Shown here piece after piece: positions 53,701 through 62,440 of a DNA stretch of 64,000 nt; positions within the stretch are counted from its first letter, which is position 1, and each line of letters opens with the position of its first letter. The translations under genes were made by a program, and so were the position numbers. The notes under the pieces were generated by a model. The model worked only from the letters and a program-made list of their open reading frames with translations. It was not told the DNA's origin and ran no database searches. The stretch is from Betaproteobacteria bacterium (GTDB lineage: Bacteria > Pseudomonadota > Gammaproteobacteria > Burkholderiales > SG8-39), in assembly GCA_009693235.1 (NCBI GenBank), contig SHXR01000005.1, forward strand, positions 1-64,000, written 5' to 3'.

Positions 53701-54433
53701 GCTCAAACATTTGCAGGTGGCCTACCGCGGCGTGCTGGCGTTGCATGATGTGAGTCTCATCGTCCATCGCGGCGAGATCGTCACCCTCATCGGCACGAAC
53801 GGCACCGGCAAGACCACGACGCTCAAGGCGATTTCCGGCCTGGTGCGCGCCACGCAAGGGAAAATTCTGTTGGAGGGCGAGCGGATCGAAGCGCTGGGTC
53901 CGGATCAGATCGTCGCACGCGGGATTGCGCATGTGCCCGAGGGCCGGCGCGTGTTTCCGCAGCTTTCCGTGCATGAGAACCTCACGGTCGGGGCGCATCT
54001 GGTGAAAGACAGCAAGGAGATCAGGCGTGTGCTGGATGAGGTCTTCGCGATGTTTCCGCGCCTTGCCGAGCGCAGGCGCCAGCTGGGTGAAACCCTCTCT
54101 GGTGGCGAACAGCAGATGCTCGCGCTCGGGCGCGCAATGATGTCAAAGCCCAGACTCCTGATGCTGGATGAGCCATCGCTTGGCCTCGCCCCGATGGTCG
54201 TCGAAGAAGTTGCGAAAGCGGTCCTTGCACTGCGCAAGACCGGCGTCACGGTGCTCCTCGTGGAGCAGAACGCGACGCTCGCGCTCGCCATGTGTGACCG
54301 CGGCTACGTGCTCGAACACGGACGCGTCACGCTGAGCGATACCGGCACAGCGCTGCAGCGCAATCCGCGCGTGATTTCAAGTTATCTCGGCGGCGGCGTC
54401 GCCGACGATAGGGTGGAGGTCCGGACTGCTTAA
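53693..54433 (+). CDS. Branched-chain-type ABC transporter ATPase (LivF-like)
   Basis: 246 residues from the ATG at 53693, overlapping the LivG-like stop by eight bases. Walker A GTNGTGKTT, HVPEGRRVFPQLSVHENL, signature LSGGEQQM, Walker B LLMLDEPSLGLAP, and LLVEQNATLAL. Its TAA stop is part of the TTAA target site of the MITE that follows, so the insertion fell exactly at the gene end. Confidence 0.9.
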   Translation: MLELKHLQVAYRGVLALHDVSLIVHRGEIVTLIGTNGTGKTTTLKAISGLVRATQGKILLEGERIEALGPDQIVARGIAHVPEGRRVFPQLSVHENLTVGAHLVKDSKEIRRVLDEVFAMFPRLAERRRQLGETLSGGEQQMLALGRAMMSKPRLLMLDEPSLGLAPMVVEEVAKAVLALRKTGVTVLLVEQNATLALAMCDRGYVLEHGRVTLSDTGTALQRNPRVISSYLGGGVADDRVEVRTA

Positions 54434-54522
54434 GGAAACGCTGTTAAGCTATCTCGCGTAATCGGCGTGACCATATTTTTCGGGGAGTTACGAGGGGGTG
54501 AGCACCCTTGTTCAGTTATTCC
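54434..54522 (+). mobile_element. IS5-type MITE (copy 4)
   Basis: 89 bases, the same length as copy 2, with GGAAACGCTG at the left and AGTTATTCC at the right end, flanked by TTAA direct repeats (54430-54433, 54523-54526). Contains the two hairpins of the family. It separates the LivF-like gene from the SBP gene and ends 24 bases before the SBP start. Confidence 0.85.
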
Positions 54523-54546
54523 TTAACCGCAATGGAGGGCAATGCA

Positions 54547-55668
54547 ATGGTCAGAATGTCATTGGTCGCTACAGTGGTGTCGTTTGGATTCGCAGTGTTG
54601 GCAGGCAACGCGTTTGCGCAGGTGAAAATCGGCATTTTCGGTCCAATGACAGGAGATGCCGCGGGGTATGGGCAGAGCCTGCGTGAAGCCGTCGAAATGG
54701 TCGTTGCCGATAAGAACGCGAAAGGCGGTTTGCTTGGGCAGAAAATTCAAGTCGTCGTCGGCGACGATGCCGGCAAGCCCGAACAGGCAGTGAGCGTCGC
54801 TAAGCGTCTGGCGAGCAGCGATAATGTCGTCATCATGTTGGGCAGCATTTCAAGCCCTGCGAGTCTGGCCGCCTCGCAGGTCGCGCAGCAGACGCAAACG
54901 GCGCAGATCGTGATCTCTGGCACCGCCCAGCGCATTACCACGCAAGGCAATCCCTGGGTGTTCCGATCCGCCGTGCCCGACACGAAGCTTGCCGGTGATC
55001 TGGCCGATTTCGTCAACGAAAAATTCGCCGGCAAGAAGAAGGTCGCGTTCCTCTATGTGAACGACGACTTCGGACGGGGCGGTATCGAGGGGTTCAAGGC
55101 GCGCGCAAAAAACTACGGCATCGAGCCGGTCGCCGATGAGAAATACACGCGCGGCGATCTGGATTTCACTGCGCAGCTTGCTCGCATCAAGAACGCCAAT
55201 CCCGATTTCGTGGTCGAGTGGTCCCGCTACGCAGAGGGCGCGCTCATCGCCAAGCAACGCCTGCAAGCAGGCATCGGCGCGCCGTTCCTCGGCTCCGATG
55301 GCGCGGCGCATCCGAAGTATCTGGAGCTTGGTACGCCCTCGGTGAACGGCGTCTACTATGCGACCCACTTCAGCCCATCGACGGTGGCGGGCAACAAAAC
55401 CGGTGAAGCCTTCATCGAGCGGGTCAAGACGACGTTGAAAAAGGATCCGGACTTCGTCCACGCACAAGCGTTCGATGCGATTACCGCCGCCATCGCAGCA
55501 ATCGAGAAGGCCGGCTCGACCGACAAGACGAAAATTCGCGATGCGCTGCGCACGGTCGACTTCGACGGCGCACGCGGTCGCTTCAAGTTCGACCAGAAGG
55601 GCGATCCGGAACTGGTCACGCACATTGTGCTTGTCAGGGACGGCAAAGAAACCAACGGTCGCAAATAG
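54547..55668 (+). CDS. ABC transporter periplasmic binding protein (Liv/HAAT type)
   Basis: 373 residues from the ATG at 54547, which has GGAGGG seven bases upstream; upstream Met codons in the track ORF begin within or beside the MITE. Signal peptide ends NAFAQ. Mature start VKIGIFGPMTGDAAGYG, then LREAVEMVVADKNAKGGLLGQKIQVVVGDDAG, and VAFLYVNDDFGRGGIEGFKARAK. It is separated from its transporter genes by the MITE, an unusual break, and is followed 12 bases later by the three-domain RidA gene. Confidence 0.92.
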   Translation: MVRMSLVATVVSFGFAVLAGNAFAQVKIGIFGPMTGDAAGYGQSLREAVEMVVADKNAKGGLLGQKIQVVVGDDAGKPEQAVSVAKRLASSDNVVIMLGSISSPASLAASQVAQQTQTAQIVISGTAQRITTQGNPWVFRSAVPDTKLAGDLADFVNEKFAGKKKVAFLYVNDDFGRGGIEGFKARAKNYGIEPVADEKYTRGDLDFTAQLARIKNANPDFVVEWSRYAEGALIAKQRLQAGIGAPFLGSDGAAHPKYLELGTPSVNGVYYATHFSPSTVAGNKTGEAFIERVKTTLKKDPDFVHAQAFDAITAAIAAIEKAGSTDKTKIRDALRTVDFDGARGRFKFDQKGDPELVTHIVLVRDGKETNGRK

Positions 55669-55680
55669 TCGAAAGGAGCC

Positions 55681-56928
55681 ATGATGAAAATAGAATACTT
55701 TCATTCCGATACGCCACGACCGCTGGCGAATTACTCCGAGGTCGTAAGCGCAGGTCCGTACGTCTTCCCGGCCGGTCAGGTCGCGACCGATTTCAAGAAC
55801 GGCATCGCACCGTCGGCCAAGCGCGGCGCATCGTTCCCGTACTACGGTTCGGACATCAAGCTGCAAACGCGGTACATCCTCGAGAATTTCAAGAAGACCT
55901 TCGTCGCGGCGGGTACATCGATCGACAACGTCATCAAGGCGCAGGTGTTCCTCACCGATCTCAACAACTTCAATGCGTTTGATGAGGTCTGGAAGGAATA
56001 TTTCAAGACGCCGCCGCCACGCACAACGATCGGCACGACCGCCCTGTTGCTGCCCGATGCATTGATCGAAATCGACCTGGTGGCCTACACGCCGGGAAAA
56101 GGAATCGAACGTCAAGCGATCAAATCGAGCGCGCCGCAACCGCTTGCCGTCTACACCGAGGCCTTCGTCTGCGGTCACCTCGTCTATGCCGCCGGGCAAC
56201 TTGCGAGTGACTTCAAGGCCGGCGTCCCGGCCGAAGCGCGCAAGGCGCCCGGTTTTCCCTACTATGGATCGGACATCAAACGGCAGACGCGATTCATCCT
56301 GGAAAACTGCAAGAAGACCTTTGAGGCGGCCGGCAGCTCCCTGGATGAAGTCGTCAAGGCGCAGGTGTTTCTGACCAATCTCAACGACTTCAACGAAATG
56401 GATGAAGTCTGGCGCGAATACTTCAAAACGCCGCCGCCCCGCACCACGGTGGGCACCACAGGTCTCCTGATTCAGGACTCCCTGGTCGAGATTGATCTCA
56501 TTGCGTCCAAAGGCATGAAGCGCGAAATCATCAAGTCCTCAGCACCGACGCCGATGGCCAATTACTCCGAAGCGTTCAAGGTCGGCGACATCGTGTTCGC
56601 GGCGGGGCAGATCGCGAGCGACTACAAGACCGGCGTGCCGCCGGAAGCGCGCATCGATCCGAACTTCCCATACTATGGATCGGCGATCAAGAAGCAGACC
56701 CGCTTCATTCTCGAGAATTTGAAGAGGACGTTCGAGGCGGCGGGTTCTTCGCTCGATCACGTCGTGAAGTCGCAGGTATTCCTCACCGATCCCAACAACT
56801 TCAACGGATTCGACGAGGTGTGGCGCGAATACTTCAAGGTACCGCCGCCGCGCACAACGGTCGGGACGAGCGGCTTGCTCGTAAAGGACACTCTGGTGGA
56901 GATCGATCTGGTGGGCGTGGTGAAGTAG
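55681..56928 (+). CDS. Triple RidA-domain protein
   Basis: 415 residues made of three consecutive RidA (YjgF/YER057c/UK114) domains, about 1-140, 141-280 and 281-415. Each has P..LA.Y(S/T)E, a FPYYGS.IK.QTR.ILEN segment, QVFLT.LN.FN..DEVW.EYF and PPPRTT.GT, ending (I/V)EIDL. The Arg of the RidA active site is present in all three (R114, R254, R391), and so is the Glu of the EIDL motif (E130, E270, E407). Classic RidA is one domain and works as a homotrimer deaminating enamines/imines; this chain could fold as a built-in trimer. The FPYYGS insert is not in simple RidA. AAAGGAG precedes the ATG; it is the last gene of the Liv-type operon. Confidence 0.92.
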   Translation: MMKIEYFHSDTPRPLANYSEVVSAGPYVFPAGQVATDFKNGIAPSAKRGASFPYYGSDIKLQTRYILENFKKTFVAAGTSIDNVIKAQVFLTDLNNFNAFDEVWKEYFKTPPPRTTIGTTALLLPDALIEIDLVAYTPGKGIERQAIKSSAPQPLAVYTEAFVCGHLVYAAGQLASDFKAGVPAEARKAPGFPYYGSDIKRQTRFILENCKKTFEAAGSSLDEVVKAQVFLTNLNDFNEMDEVWREYFKTPPPRTTVGTTGLLIQDSLVEIDLIASKGMKREIIKSSAPTPMANYSEAFKVGDIVFAAGQIASDYKTGVPPEARIDPNFPYYGSAIKKQTRFILENLKRTFEAAGSSLDHVVKSQVFLTDPNNFNGFDEVWREYFKVPPPRTTVGTSGLLVKDTLVEIDLVGVVK

Positions 56929-56935
56929 GCGCCGC

Positions 56936-56958
56936 CGGCCCCTTTCACGAGGGGGCCG
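56936..56958. terminator. Hairpin after the RidA gene
   Basis: CGGCCCC (56936-56942) pairs with GGGGCCG (56952-56958), nine-base loop, eight bases after the RidA stop. There is no T tract, so it is a weak terminator candidate between convergent operons. Confidence 0.4.
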
Positions 56959-57157
56959 CACGGTGCCGCGTGCCGGGACTTGAATGAGAGGGGGCACGAT
57001 CGGCTGGAATTGGCGAATGGCGCCTCTAATGTGTAGGGAAAAGCAAAGCGCCTTTCGCCTTAATCAAGGTAGACTTGGTTCGACCTCTTTGAATACGCTA
57101 TCGGGTGCTACGGAACGTGCCGCGTTTTTGCCCCACAGTTTCCTACGCATGGGCTTC

Positions 57158-58474
57158 CTACTTCGCCGGCATCGAATGCTGCGGCAGCCACAATGCGATT
57201 TCCGGGAACACGAAAAGGAGCGCCACCATTGCGATCATTATGAGAACGAACGGTGTCGTCCCCACCGTCACATCGCGCGCGCTCGCGCCTGGCATCATCC
57301 CCTGTATCACGAAGAGATTGAGGCCGACCGGTGGTGTGATGAAGCCGATCTCCAACCAGATGATCATGATGATGCCGAACCACACCGCATCGAAACCGAA
57401 CGCCACCACCAGGGGAAAGAGAATTGGCAGGATGATGATCATCACCGACAGCTCTTCCAGCGCGTAGGCGATCGCGAGCAGCACCGCGAACACGAGGACG
57501 AAGAACGCCCATTTGGGAAGATCGAGTCCGACGATATTTTCCATCAAGGCGCGCGGCGTGCCGATGAGCGCGATCACGTGCGAGAAAATCGCCGCGAACA
57601 TGATGATGAGCATCACCATTGAGGTGGTGCGCACCGTCTCGTAGAACGCTTGCTTCAACGCGGCCCAGGAGAGCGCGCGCATCCAAGCGGCGATCATCAG
57701 ACTCACTAGGCTCCCCAGCGCCGCGGCTTCGGTTGGGGTGACAATACCGATATACATGGAGCCCATCACCACCAATATCAGGAGCGCCACCGGCCCCATT
57801 TCGCGCAGGCCCGCGATTTTCTCGGCGAGCGCACCATGATCGTCCGGGCTGCGCGGCGCGACTTCCGGTCGCAGCGTCGCGTACACCACCACATAAACGA
57901 CGAACAACAACGCGAGCAGAATACCGGGCACGATCCCCGCCATATACAAATGCCCGATCGAGGTCTCGGTCATGACGCCGTAGATGATCATCGGAATCGA
58001 CGGTGGAATGAGAATGCCAAGCGTGCCACCGGCCGCGAGCGAACCGATGATCAATGGGCGCGCATAGCCACGCTTTTGCATTTCCGGAATGGCGATCAAA
58101 CCGATCGTCGCCGCGGTGGCAACGCTGGACCCTGACACCGCCGCGAAAATCGCGCACGACAACACGCTCGCGATTGCCATGCCACCGGGCAGAAAGCCCA
58201 CCCACTTCGACACCGCGGTGAAAAGACCCTTGCCGATGCCTGAATGCAGCAGCACCGCACTCATGAATACAAACAGCGGGAGAGCAATGAAGTTGAAGCT
58301 GGTCGCATTGCTCCAGGCGATCGACCCCACCACCGATAGCCCGACGTTCCAACCTTTCAGGTAGACGAGACCAAGCATCCCAACCAGCGCAAGGGATAAC
58401 GCGATCTCAAGGCCGATGGCAAAGCAAAAGAACAAGAGGCCCAGCAACAACGTACCGAGGAGCGCTTCGCTCAT
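57158..58474 (-). CDS. TRAP transporter large permease (DctM family)
   Basis: 438 residues. FIALPLFVFMSAVLLHSGIGKGLF, CAIFAAVSGSSVATAATIG, GGTLGILIPPSIPMIIYG and EIGFITPPVGLNLFVIQG are DctM landmarks. Overlaps the DctQ gene by four bases; last gene of the minus-strand operon that begins with the racemase-like gene at 60.8 kb. Confidence 0.92.
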   Translation of the reverse strand: MSEALLGTLLLGLLFFCFAIGLEIALSLALVGMLGLVYLKGWNVGLSVVGSIAWSNATSFNFIALPLFVFMSAVLLHSGIGKGLFTAVSKWVGFLPGGMAIASVLSCAIFAAVSGSSVATAATIGLIAIPEMQKRGYARPLIIGSLAAGGTLGILIPPSIPMIIYGVMTETSIGHLYMAGIVPGILLALLFVVYVVVYATLRPEVAPRSPDDHGALAEKIAGLREMGPVALLILVVMGSMYIGIVTPTEAAALGSLVSLMIAAWMRALSWAALKQAFYETVRTTSMVMLIIMFAAIFSHVIALIGTPRALMENIVGLDLPKWAFFVLVFAVLLAIAYALEELSVMIIILPILFPLVVAFGFDAVWFGIIMIIWLEIGFITPPVGLNLFVIQGMMPGASARDVTVGTTPFVLIMIAMVALLFVFPEIALWLPQHSMPAK

Positions 58475-59001
58475 AAGGATTTTGGCGCCTTCTCGCCGGA
58501 CAGTTCCAGGCGAACTTCACCCAGCTCACTCTTCGGTCCGTTCAAGCGGCGTAGCTGCCGCGCGAGCGCGATCAACATGGCGATCGCAAACAGCGCGAGT
58601 CCAAGCGGAATAAATGCCATCGGCAGCCAGAGCGGATACAGCATCACCGCTGACAGACGGCCATAGTCGAATGCCGTGATGGTGGTCTGCAGGGTCACCC
58701 ACGTCACAATCAGGACGAGCCCGCAACCCACCAGCAAAGTGAGGGCCCGTAGCCGCGCGCGGCGTACCGGCGTCAGGCTGTTGGTGAGCAGATCGACCCG
58801 GACATGCCCACCCGAAACGAATGTGTAGGCGAGGCCACCAAAAATAATCAGAATCTGCAGGTAGCTCGCCAACTCGTCGACAAATAGCTGCGGCGCGTCG
58901 ACAAAATAGCGCATCAACACATCGAACGAGATAAGCACGGTGATGAGTAGGGTCACCACGCCACCGACGAGGGCCGCGCCCTTGGCGATACGTTCAATCA
59001 T
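58471..59001 (-). CDS. TRAP transporter small permease (DctQ family)
   Basis: 176 residues with four membrane spans. SFDVLMRYFVDAPQLFVDELASYL after span 1 and LPMAFIPLGLALFAIAML at span 4 are family features. A soluble charged tail of about 25 residues (RLNGPKSELGEVRLELSGEK) is longer than usual. It lies 27 bases after the DctP gene. Confidence 0.88.
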   Translation of the reverse strand: MIERIAKGAALVGGVVTLLITVLISFDVLMRYFVDAPQLFVDELASYLQILIIFGGLAYTFVSGGHVRVDLLTNSLTPVRRARLRALTLLVGCGLVLIVTWVTLQTTITAFDYGRLSAVMLYPLWLPMAFIPLGLALFAIAMLIALARQLRRLNGPKSELGEVRLELSGEKAPKSL

Positions 59002-59028
59002 CCGCAGCCTGTTTGGATCGAGCGCGCC

Positions 59029-60030
59029 TCAGCGCCCAAGCGACTTCGAGGCAATGTCCAATGCGTTCTTGCCGTTCGCACCGGTGCGCTTCAGCCAAAT
59101 ATCCCAGGCCGATCGACTCGCTTGACGTGCCTTGGCGATTTCCTCGGCGGCCGGATCGACGATGGTCATGCCTAGTTCGGTGACGCGCTTGCGTGCGCGG
59201 TCATCGAGCGCCTTGGCATCAGCCCATTCCTTGTCTTCGAAGCTGACCGCCTTCAATGACGCCTGCACGACGTCTTGCAAATCCTTGGGCAAGGCGTTCC
59301 AGGCCTTCATGTTGGTGGCCAACCATTCGGTCGATCCACCCGAAAGGTTCCAGAAATTCATGAATTTCGATACCTCGAAGAACTTCATCGGCTCGGCATT
59401 GGTCGCGGAGGTCATCGCGCCATCCACAACGCCTCGTTGCAAGGCGGTGTAGACCTCGCCGAACGGGATGCTCACCGGCGCCGCGCCAAGTGCTTTGGCG
59501 AGATCCGCCGACTCCGAACCATACACCCGGAATTTCTTGCCCTTCCAATCGGCCAGCGTGCGAATCGGCTGATTCGCGAAGAGTTGTTGTGTGGGCCACG
59601 AGTGCACCGTCAGCAATTTGAGGCCGCGCTTGGCCATCATGTCGGTGGAATAACCGCGCAATGCCTCGGCCGCCTTGCGGTGCTCATCCAGCGTTTCGGT
59701 AAAGAACGGCAGTTCGAGCACGCCCAATTCGAGCAGCACATCGGTCAGATACGCCGAGAGGACAGGCGCGATTTCAACGCGGCCATCCAACAATGCGGGA
59801 AGCATCTCGGGGCCCGGATAGAGCGACGAGGCGGCATGCACACGGATCTCCATGCGCCCCCGCGACAGCTCCTTCACTTTGGCGCCGAACGCCGTCATGT
59901 TAACCGTATGAAAATACGATGGGCCGGTGACATGCGGCAGATTCCAGACGATCGGTTTGGTCTGCGCCTGTGCCAGTCCAACCGCAGCGGCGATACCAAG
60001 GCCCAGAGCGAGCCGATGATGCAATTTCAT
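59029..60030 (-). CDS. TRAP transporter periplasmic binding protein (DctP family)
   Basis: 333 residues with a signal peptide ending VGLAQAQ. Motifs: GAKVKELSRGRMEIRVHAASSLYPG, LADWKGKKFRVYGSESADLAKALGAAPVSIPFGEVYTALQRGVVDGAMTS. The V.IPFGEVYTALQRGVVDG block is the DctP ligand-binding signature. Second gene of the operon, 21 bases after the Asp/Glu racemase-like gene. Confidence 0.92.
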   Translation of the reverse strand: MKLHHRLALGLGIAAAVGLAQAQTKPIVWNLPHVTGPSYFHTVNMTAFGAKVKELSRGRMEIRVHAASSLYPGPEMLPALLDGRVEIAPVLSAYLTDVLLELGVLELPFFTETLDEHRKAAEALRGYSTDMMAKRGLKLLTVHSWPTQQLFANQPIRTLADWKGKKFRVYGSESADLAKALGAAPVSIPFGEVYTALQRGVVDGAMTSATNAEPMKFFEVSKFMNFWNLSGGSTEWLATNMKAWNALPKDLQDVVQASLKAVSFEDKEWADAKALDDRARKRVTELGMTIVDPAAEEIAKARQASRSAWDIWLKRTGANGKNALDIASKSLGR

Positions 60031-60051
60031 GGATGTCTCCTCTCGTAGAAT

Positions 60052-60816
60052 TTAGTGCTGCGACAGCAACCGACCGAACCCGTTCACCCGGTCGATTATC
60101 CCACCCTGGCGCAGACAATACCAGACCAGCGCCTGATTGCTGGTAACGACCGGGCGGCCGACCGCCTGTTCGATTTCATCGATCACCTCGGCCGAGCGAA
60201 TGGCAGTGCAGCTCACAAGGTAGGCATCGACGCGATCGACGCGATGTTCTTTGACCAGGTCGAGCCATCGCTCCGGCGGCTCACGGCCCATCTCGGCATT
60301 GGTTGCGATACCCAATCCCACATCGACAAGGACTTCGAACCCCGCTGCCTCCAGGAATCGCGCCTCGCGTTCATTGACGGCCTTGATGTATGGCGTGATG
60401 AGTCCGATGCGTTTGGCGTTCAGCACCCGTAATGCAGCAACCAGCGCTTCCGATGTCGCAACAACCGGACCATTGGCCGCTCCGGCGATGCGCCTCTTGA
60501 TGTCCGCCTCCATCTCCTTGCTATAGGTGGAGACGGCGGTGCAATTGAATGCAATGAGATTCACTCGTGCATCGGCCAAGAGACGCGTCCCCTGCTCGAC
60601 GTTTTCCACCATCGCGAGCAGCTCTTCGCGCGAGCTGCCGGTCAGGGGCAAGCGCGTGCTGTAGACGGAAACACCCGGCGGCAACATCGCCTTCACCTGC
60701 GGCTCGGCCACGATGTTTCCCGACGGGGTGAGCATGCCGATCCGGAAACGATCGCCGTACTCGATTGACGGTCGATGCGCCGCTACAGCCCCTGTGCTCG
60801 GTGCAAGGCTTTGCAT
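60052..60816 (-). CDS. Asp/Glu racemase superfamily protein, maleate isomerase-like
   Basis: 254 residues. GMLTPSGNIVAEPQ near residue 27 is the maleate isomerase/arylmalonate decarboxylase start motif. Two Cys residues sit in the classic positions: LIAFNCTAVS (about residue 90) and YLVSCTAIRS (about residue 190), so the two-Cys mechanism of maleate isomerases or racemases is possible; decarboxylases keep only one. First gene of the minus-strand TRAP operon and divergent from another TRAP operon (145 bases apart). A role interconverting an imported dicarboxylate fits, but the substrate is open. Confidence 0.82.
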   Translation of the reverse strand: MQSLAPSTGAVAAHRPSIEYGDRFRIGMLTPSGNIVAEPQVKAMLPPGVSVYSTRLPLTGSSREELLAMVENVEQGTRLLADARVNLIAFNCTAVSTYSKEMEADIKRRIAGAANGPVVATSEALVAALRVLNAKRIGLITPYIKAVNEREARFLEAAGFEVLVDVGLGIATNAEMGREPPERWLDLVKEHRVDRVDAYLVSCTAIRSAEVIDEIEQAVGRPVVTSNQALVWYCLRQGGIIDRVNGFGRLLSQH

Positions 60817-60961
60817 GTCTGTCTCCTTTACATACGACCTGCGAGTGTAGCCGCAATTCCGCAGGTCCCGCCCAGGCGCGCTATGATCGCAGCCACGTCG
60901 CCCTTGGTGTCTCCCATGACGCCAAAATCGCGTCCACCGGCCGATTTCAGAGGAGTATCCA

Positions 60962-61951
60962 ATGTCCTACTCGATCCTATGCACGGGCGTTGCTGCCGTG
61001 CTGCTTGCCATGCCGCTTGCCGCCACCGCGCAACAGAAGATCGTCATCAAGATGGGTTGGACCAGCGGCGCGGGTGAAACCGATCCGTACGCCGTCGGTG
61101 CACGCGAGTTCAAGAAGTCGCTGGAAGCGCGGGTCGGACAGAAGGTCGATGTTCAGCTCTTCCCCAATCGGCAGATCGGTGACGAGAAACCACTGATCGA
61201 TGGTATGCGGCTTGGCACCGTTGACGGCGGCATCATCACCAACGCCGTCATCTCGCAGATCGAACCGGCGTTCCAGTTGAACGATCTGCCGTTCCTCTTT
61301 GAGAGCGAAGCGCAGGCGCAGAGAATCCTCGATGGATCCGTCGGCAAAAAGCTCGCTGACAAGCTGGACGCCAAGGGCGTCAAGGTGCTTGGGTACATGG
61401 AGGGCGGCTTTCGCAACATGATCAACAACGTGCGACCGGTCAACAAGCCAGACGACATCAAAGGCGTGAAGTATCGCGTGATGCAAAACCCGGTCTATAT
61501 CGGCATGTTCTCCTCGCTCGGTGGCAATGCGATACCGATGGCCTGGGGTGAAGTGTTCACTGCCGTCCAGCAAGGCGCGATCGACGGCTTAGAGATTCCG
61601 CTCTCCATCATCGATCAGAACAAATTCTTCGAGGTAACCAAGTATCTGTCGCTCACCAATCATACCTACTCGATGATTGGTCTCCTCATCTCCAAGCGCA
61701 CCTACGATAAATTCCCCGACGACGTGAAGAAAGCAGCGATCGAGGCCGGTGTCGAGGCAACCAAAGCGCAACGGGCCATGTCGCTCGAGGCGACCAAACT
61801 TGTCGTGAAGACACTTGAATCAAAAGGCATGCAGATCAATCGCGTCGCCGATTTCAAACCGTTCCGCACCGCGGTGTCGAGTGTCTACGACAAGGTGAAA
61901 GGCTCGGTCGGCGAAGACCTGATGAAGGAAGCACTCGCCGCCGTTCAGTAA
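60962..61951 (+). CDS. TRAP transporter periplasmic binding protein (DctP family)
   Basis: 329 residues with signal peptide ending LAATAQ. IKMGWTSGAGETDPYAVGAREFKKSLEARVGQKVDVQLFPNRQIGDEKPLIDGMRLGTVDGGI is a full DctP N-domain; DDIKGVKYRVMQNPVYIGMFSSLGGNAIPMAWGEVFTAVQQGAIDGLEIPLS carries the binding signature. First of a P-Q-M set followed by a DapA-family gene. Confidence 0.92.
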   Translation: MSYSILCTGVAAVLLAMPLAATAQQKIVIKMGWTSGAGETDPYAVGAREFKKSLEARVGQKVDVQLFPNRQIGDEKPLIDGMRLGTVDGGIITNAVISQIEPAFQLNDLPFLFESEAQAQRILDGSVGKKLADKLDAKGVKVLGYMEGGFRNMINNVRPVNKPDDIKGVKYRVMQNPVYIGMFSSLGGNAIPMAWGEVFTAVQQGAIDGLEIPLSIIDQNKFFEVTKYLSLTNHTYSMIGLLISKRTYDKFPDDVKKAAIEAGVEATKAQRAMSLEATKLVVKTLESKGMQINRVADFKPFRTAVSSVYDKVKGSVGEDLMKEALAAVQ

Positions 61952-61954
61952 CCG

Positions 61955-62440
61955 ATGCGCACCGTTTGTAGCGCGGCAGGCGCCGCGGTGCGCTGGAGCC
62001 TGTTCATCGCAATCGCGGTGATGCTCACGGCAATCGCTTATCAAGTGGTCATGCGCTACGTGTTCGGCCGTGCGCCGTCCTGGACCGAGGAACTCGCCAT
62101 CCTCATGTTCGCGTGGTCCACGCTAGGCGGATTCGCGTTGGGTGTGCGGGAAGGTTTTCATGTGCGCTTGACGATCATCCTCGATCGCCTGCCACCACGC
62201 AGCCGGCAAATCGCGGAACGAATTCTCGACCTGTTCGCGTTGCTGGTCGGTGCCTATTTGCTCTGGTCCGGATGGCGCTATGTCGATGTCACGGCGGGCA
62301 GCACCTCCGCTGCAATCGCTTATCCCATTGAACTCCTGCATGGGATGGCGCCCATTGCGGGCGCGCTCATTGTGTTGTTCGCAGCGGAGCGCTTCTGGAA
62401 TCCGTCGCCCGTGCGCGAAAACCAAGAACCGGCCGCATGA
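61955..62440 (+). CDS. TRAP transporter small permease (DctQ family)
   Basis: 161 residues, four membrane spans. VMRYVFGRAPSWTEELAILMFAWSTLGGFALGVREGFHVRL is the conserved DctQ block. Three bases after DctP and a four-base (ATGA) overlap with DctM. Confidence 0.9.
   Translation: MRTVCSAAGAAVRWSLFIAIAVMLTAIAYQVVMRYVFGRAPSWTEELAILMFAWSTLGGFALGVREGFHVRLTIILDRLPPRSRQIAERILDLFALLVGAYLLWSGWRYVDVTAGSTSAAIAYPIELLHGMAPIAGALIVLFAAERFWNPSPVRENQEPAA

Noticed and set aside
56960-56990. tRNA-like 3' end on the minus strand (TTCAAGTCCCGG) after the RidA gene
   Set aside because: The T-stem partner does not pair and no anticodon arm or acceptor stem can be built; chance similarity.
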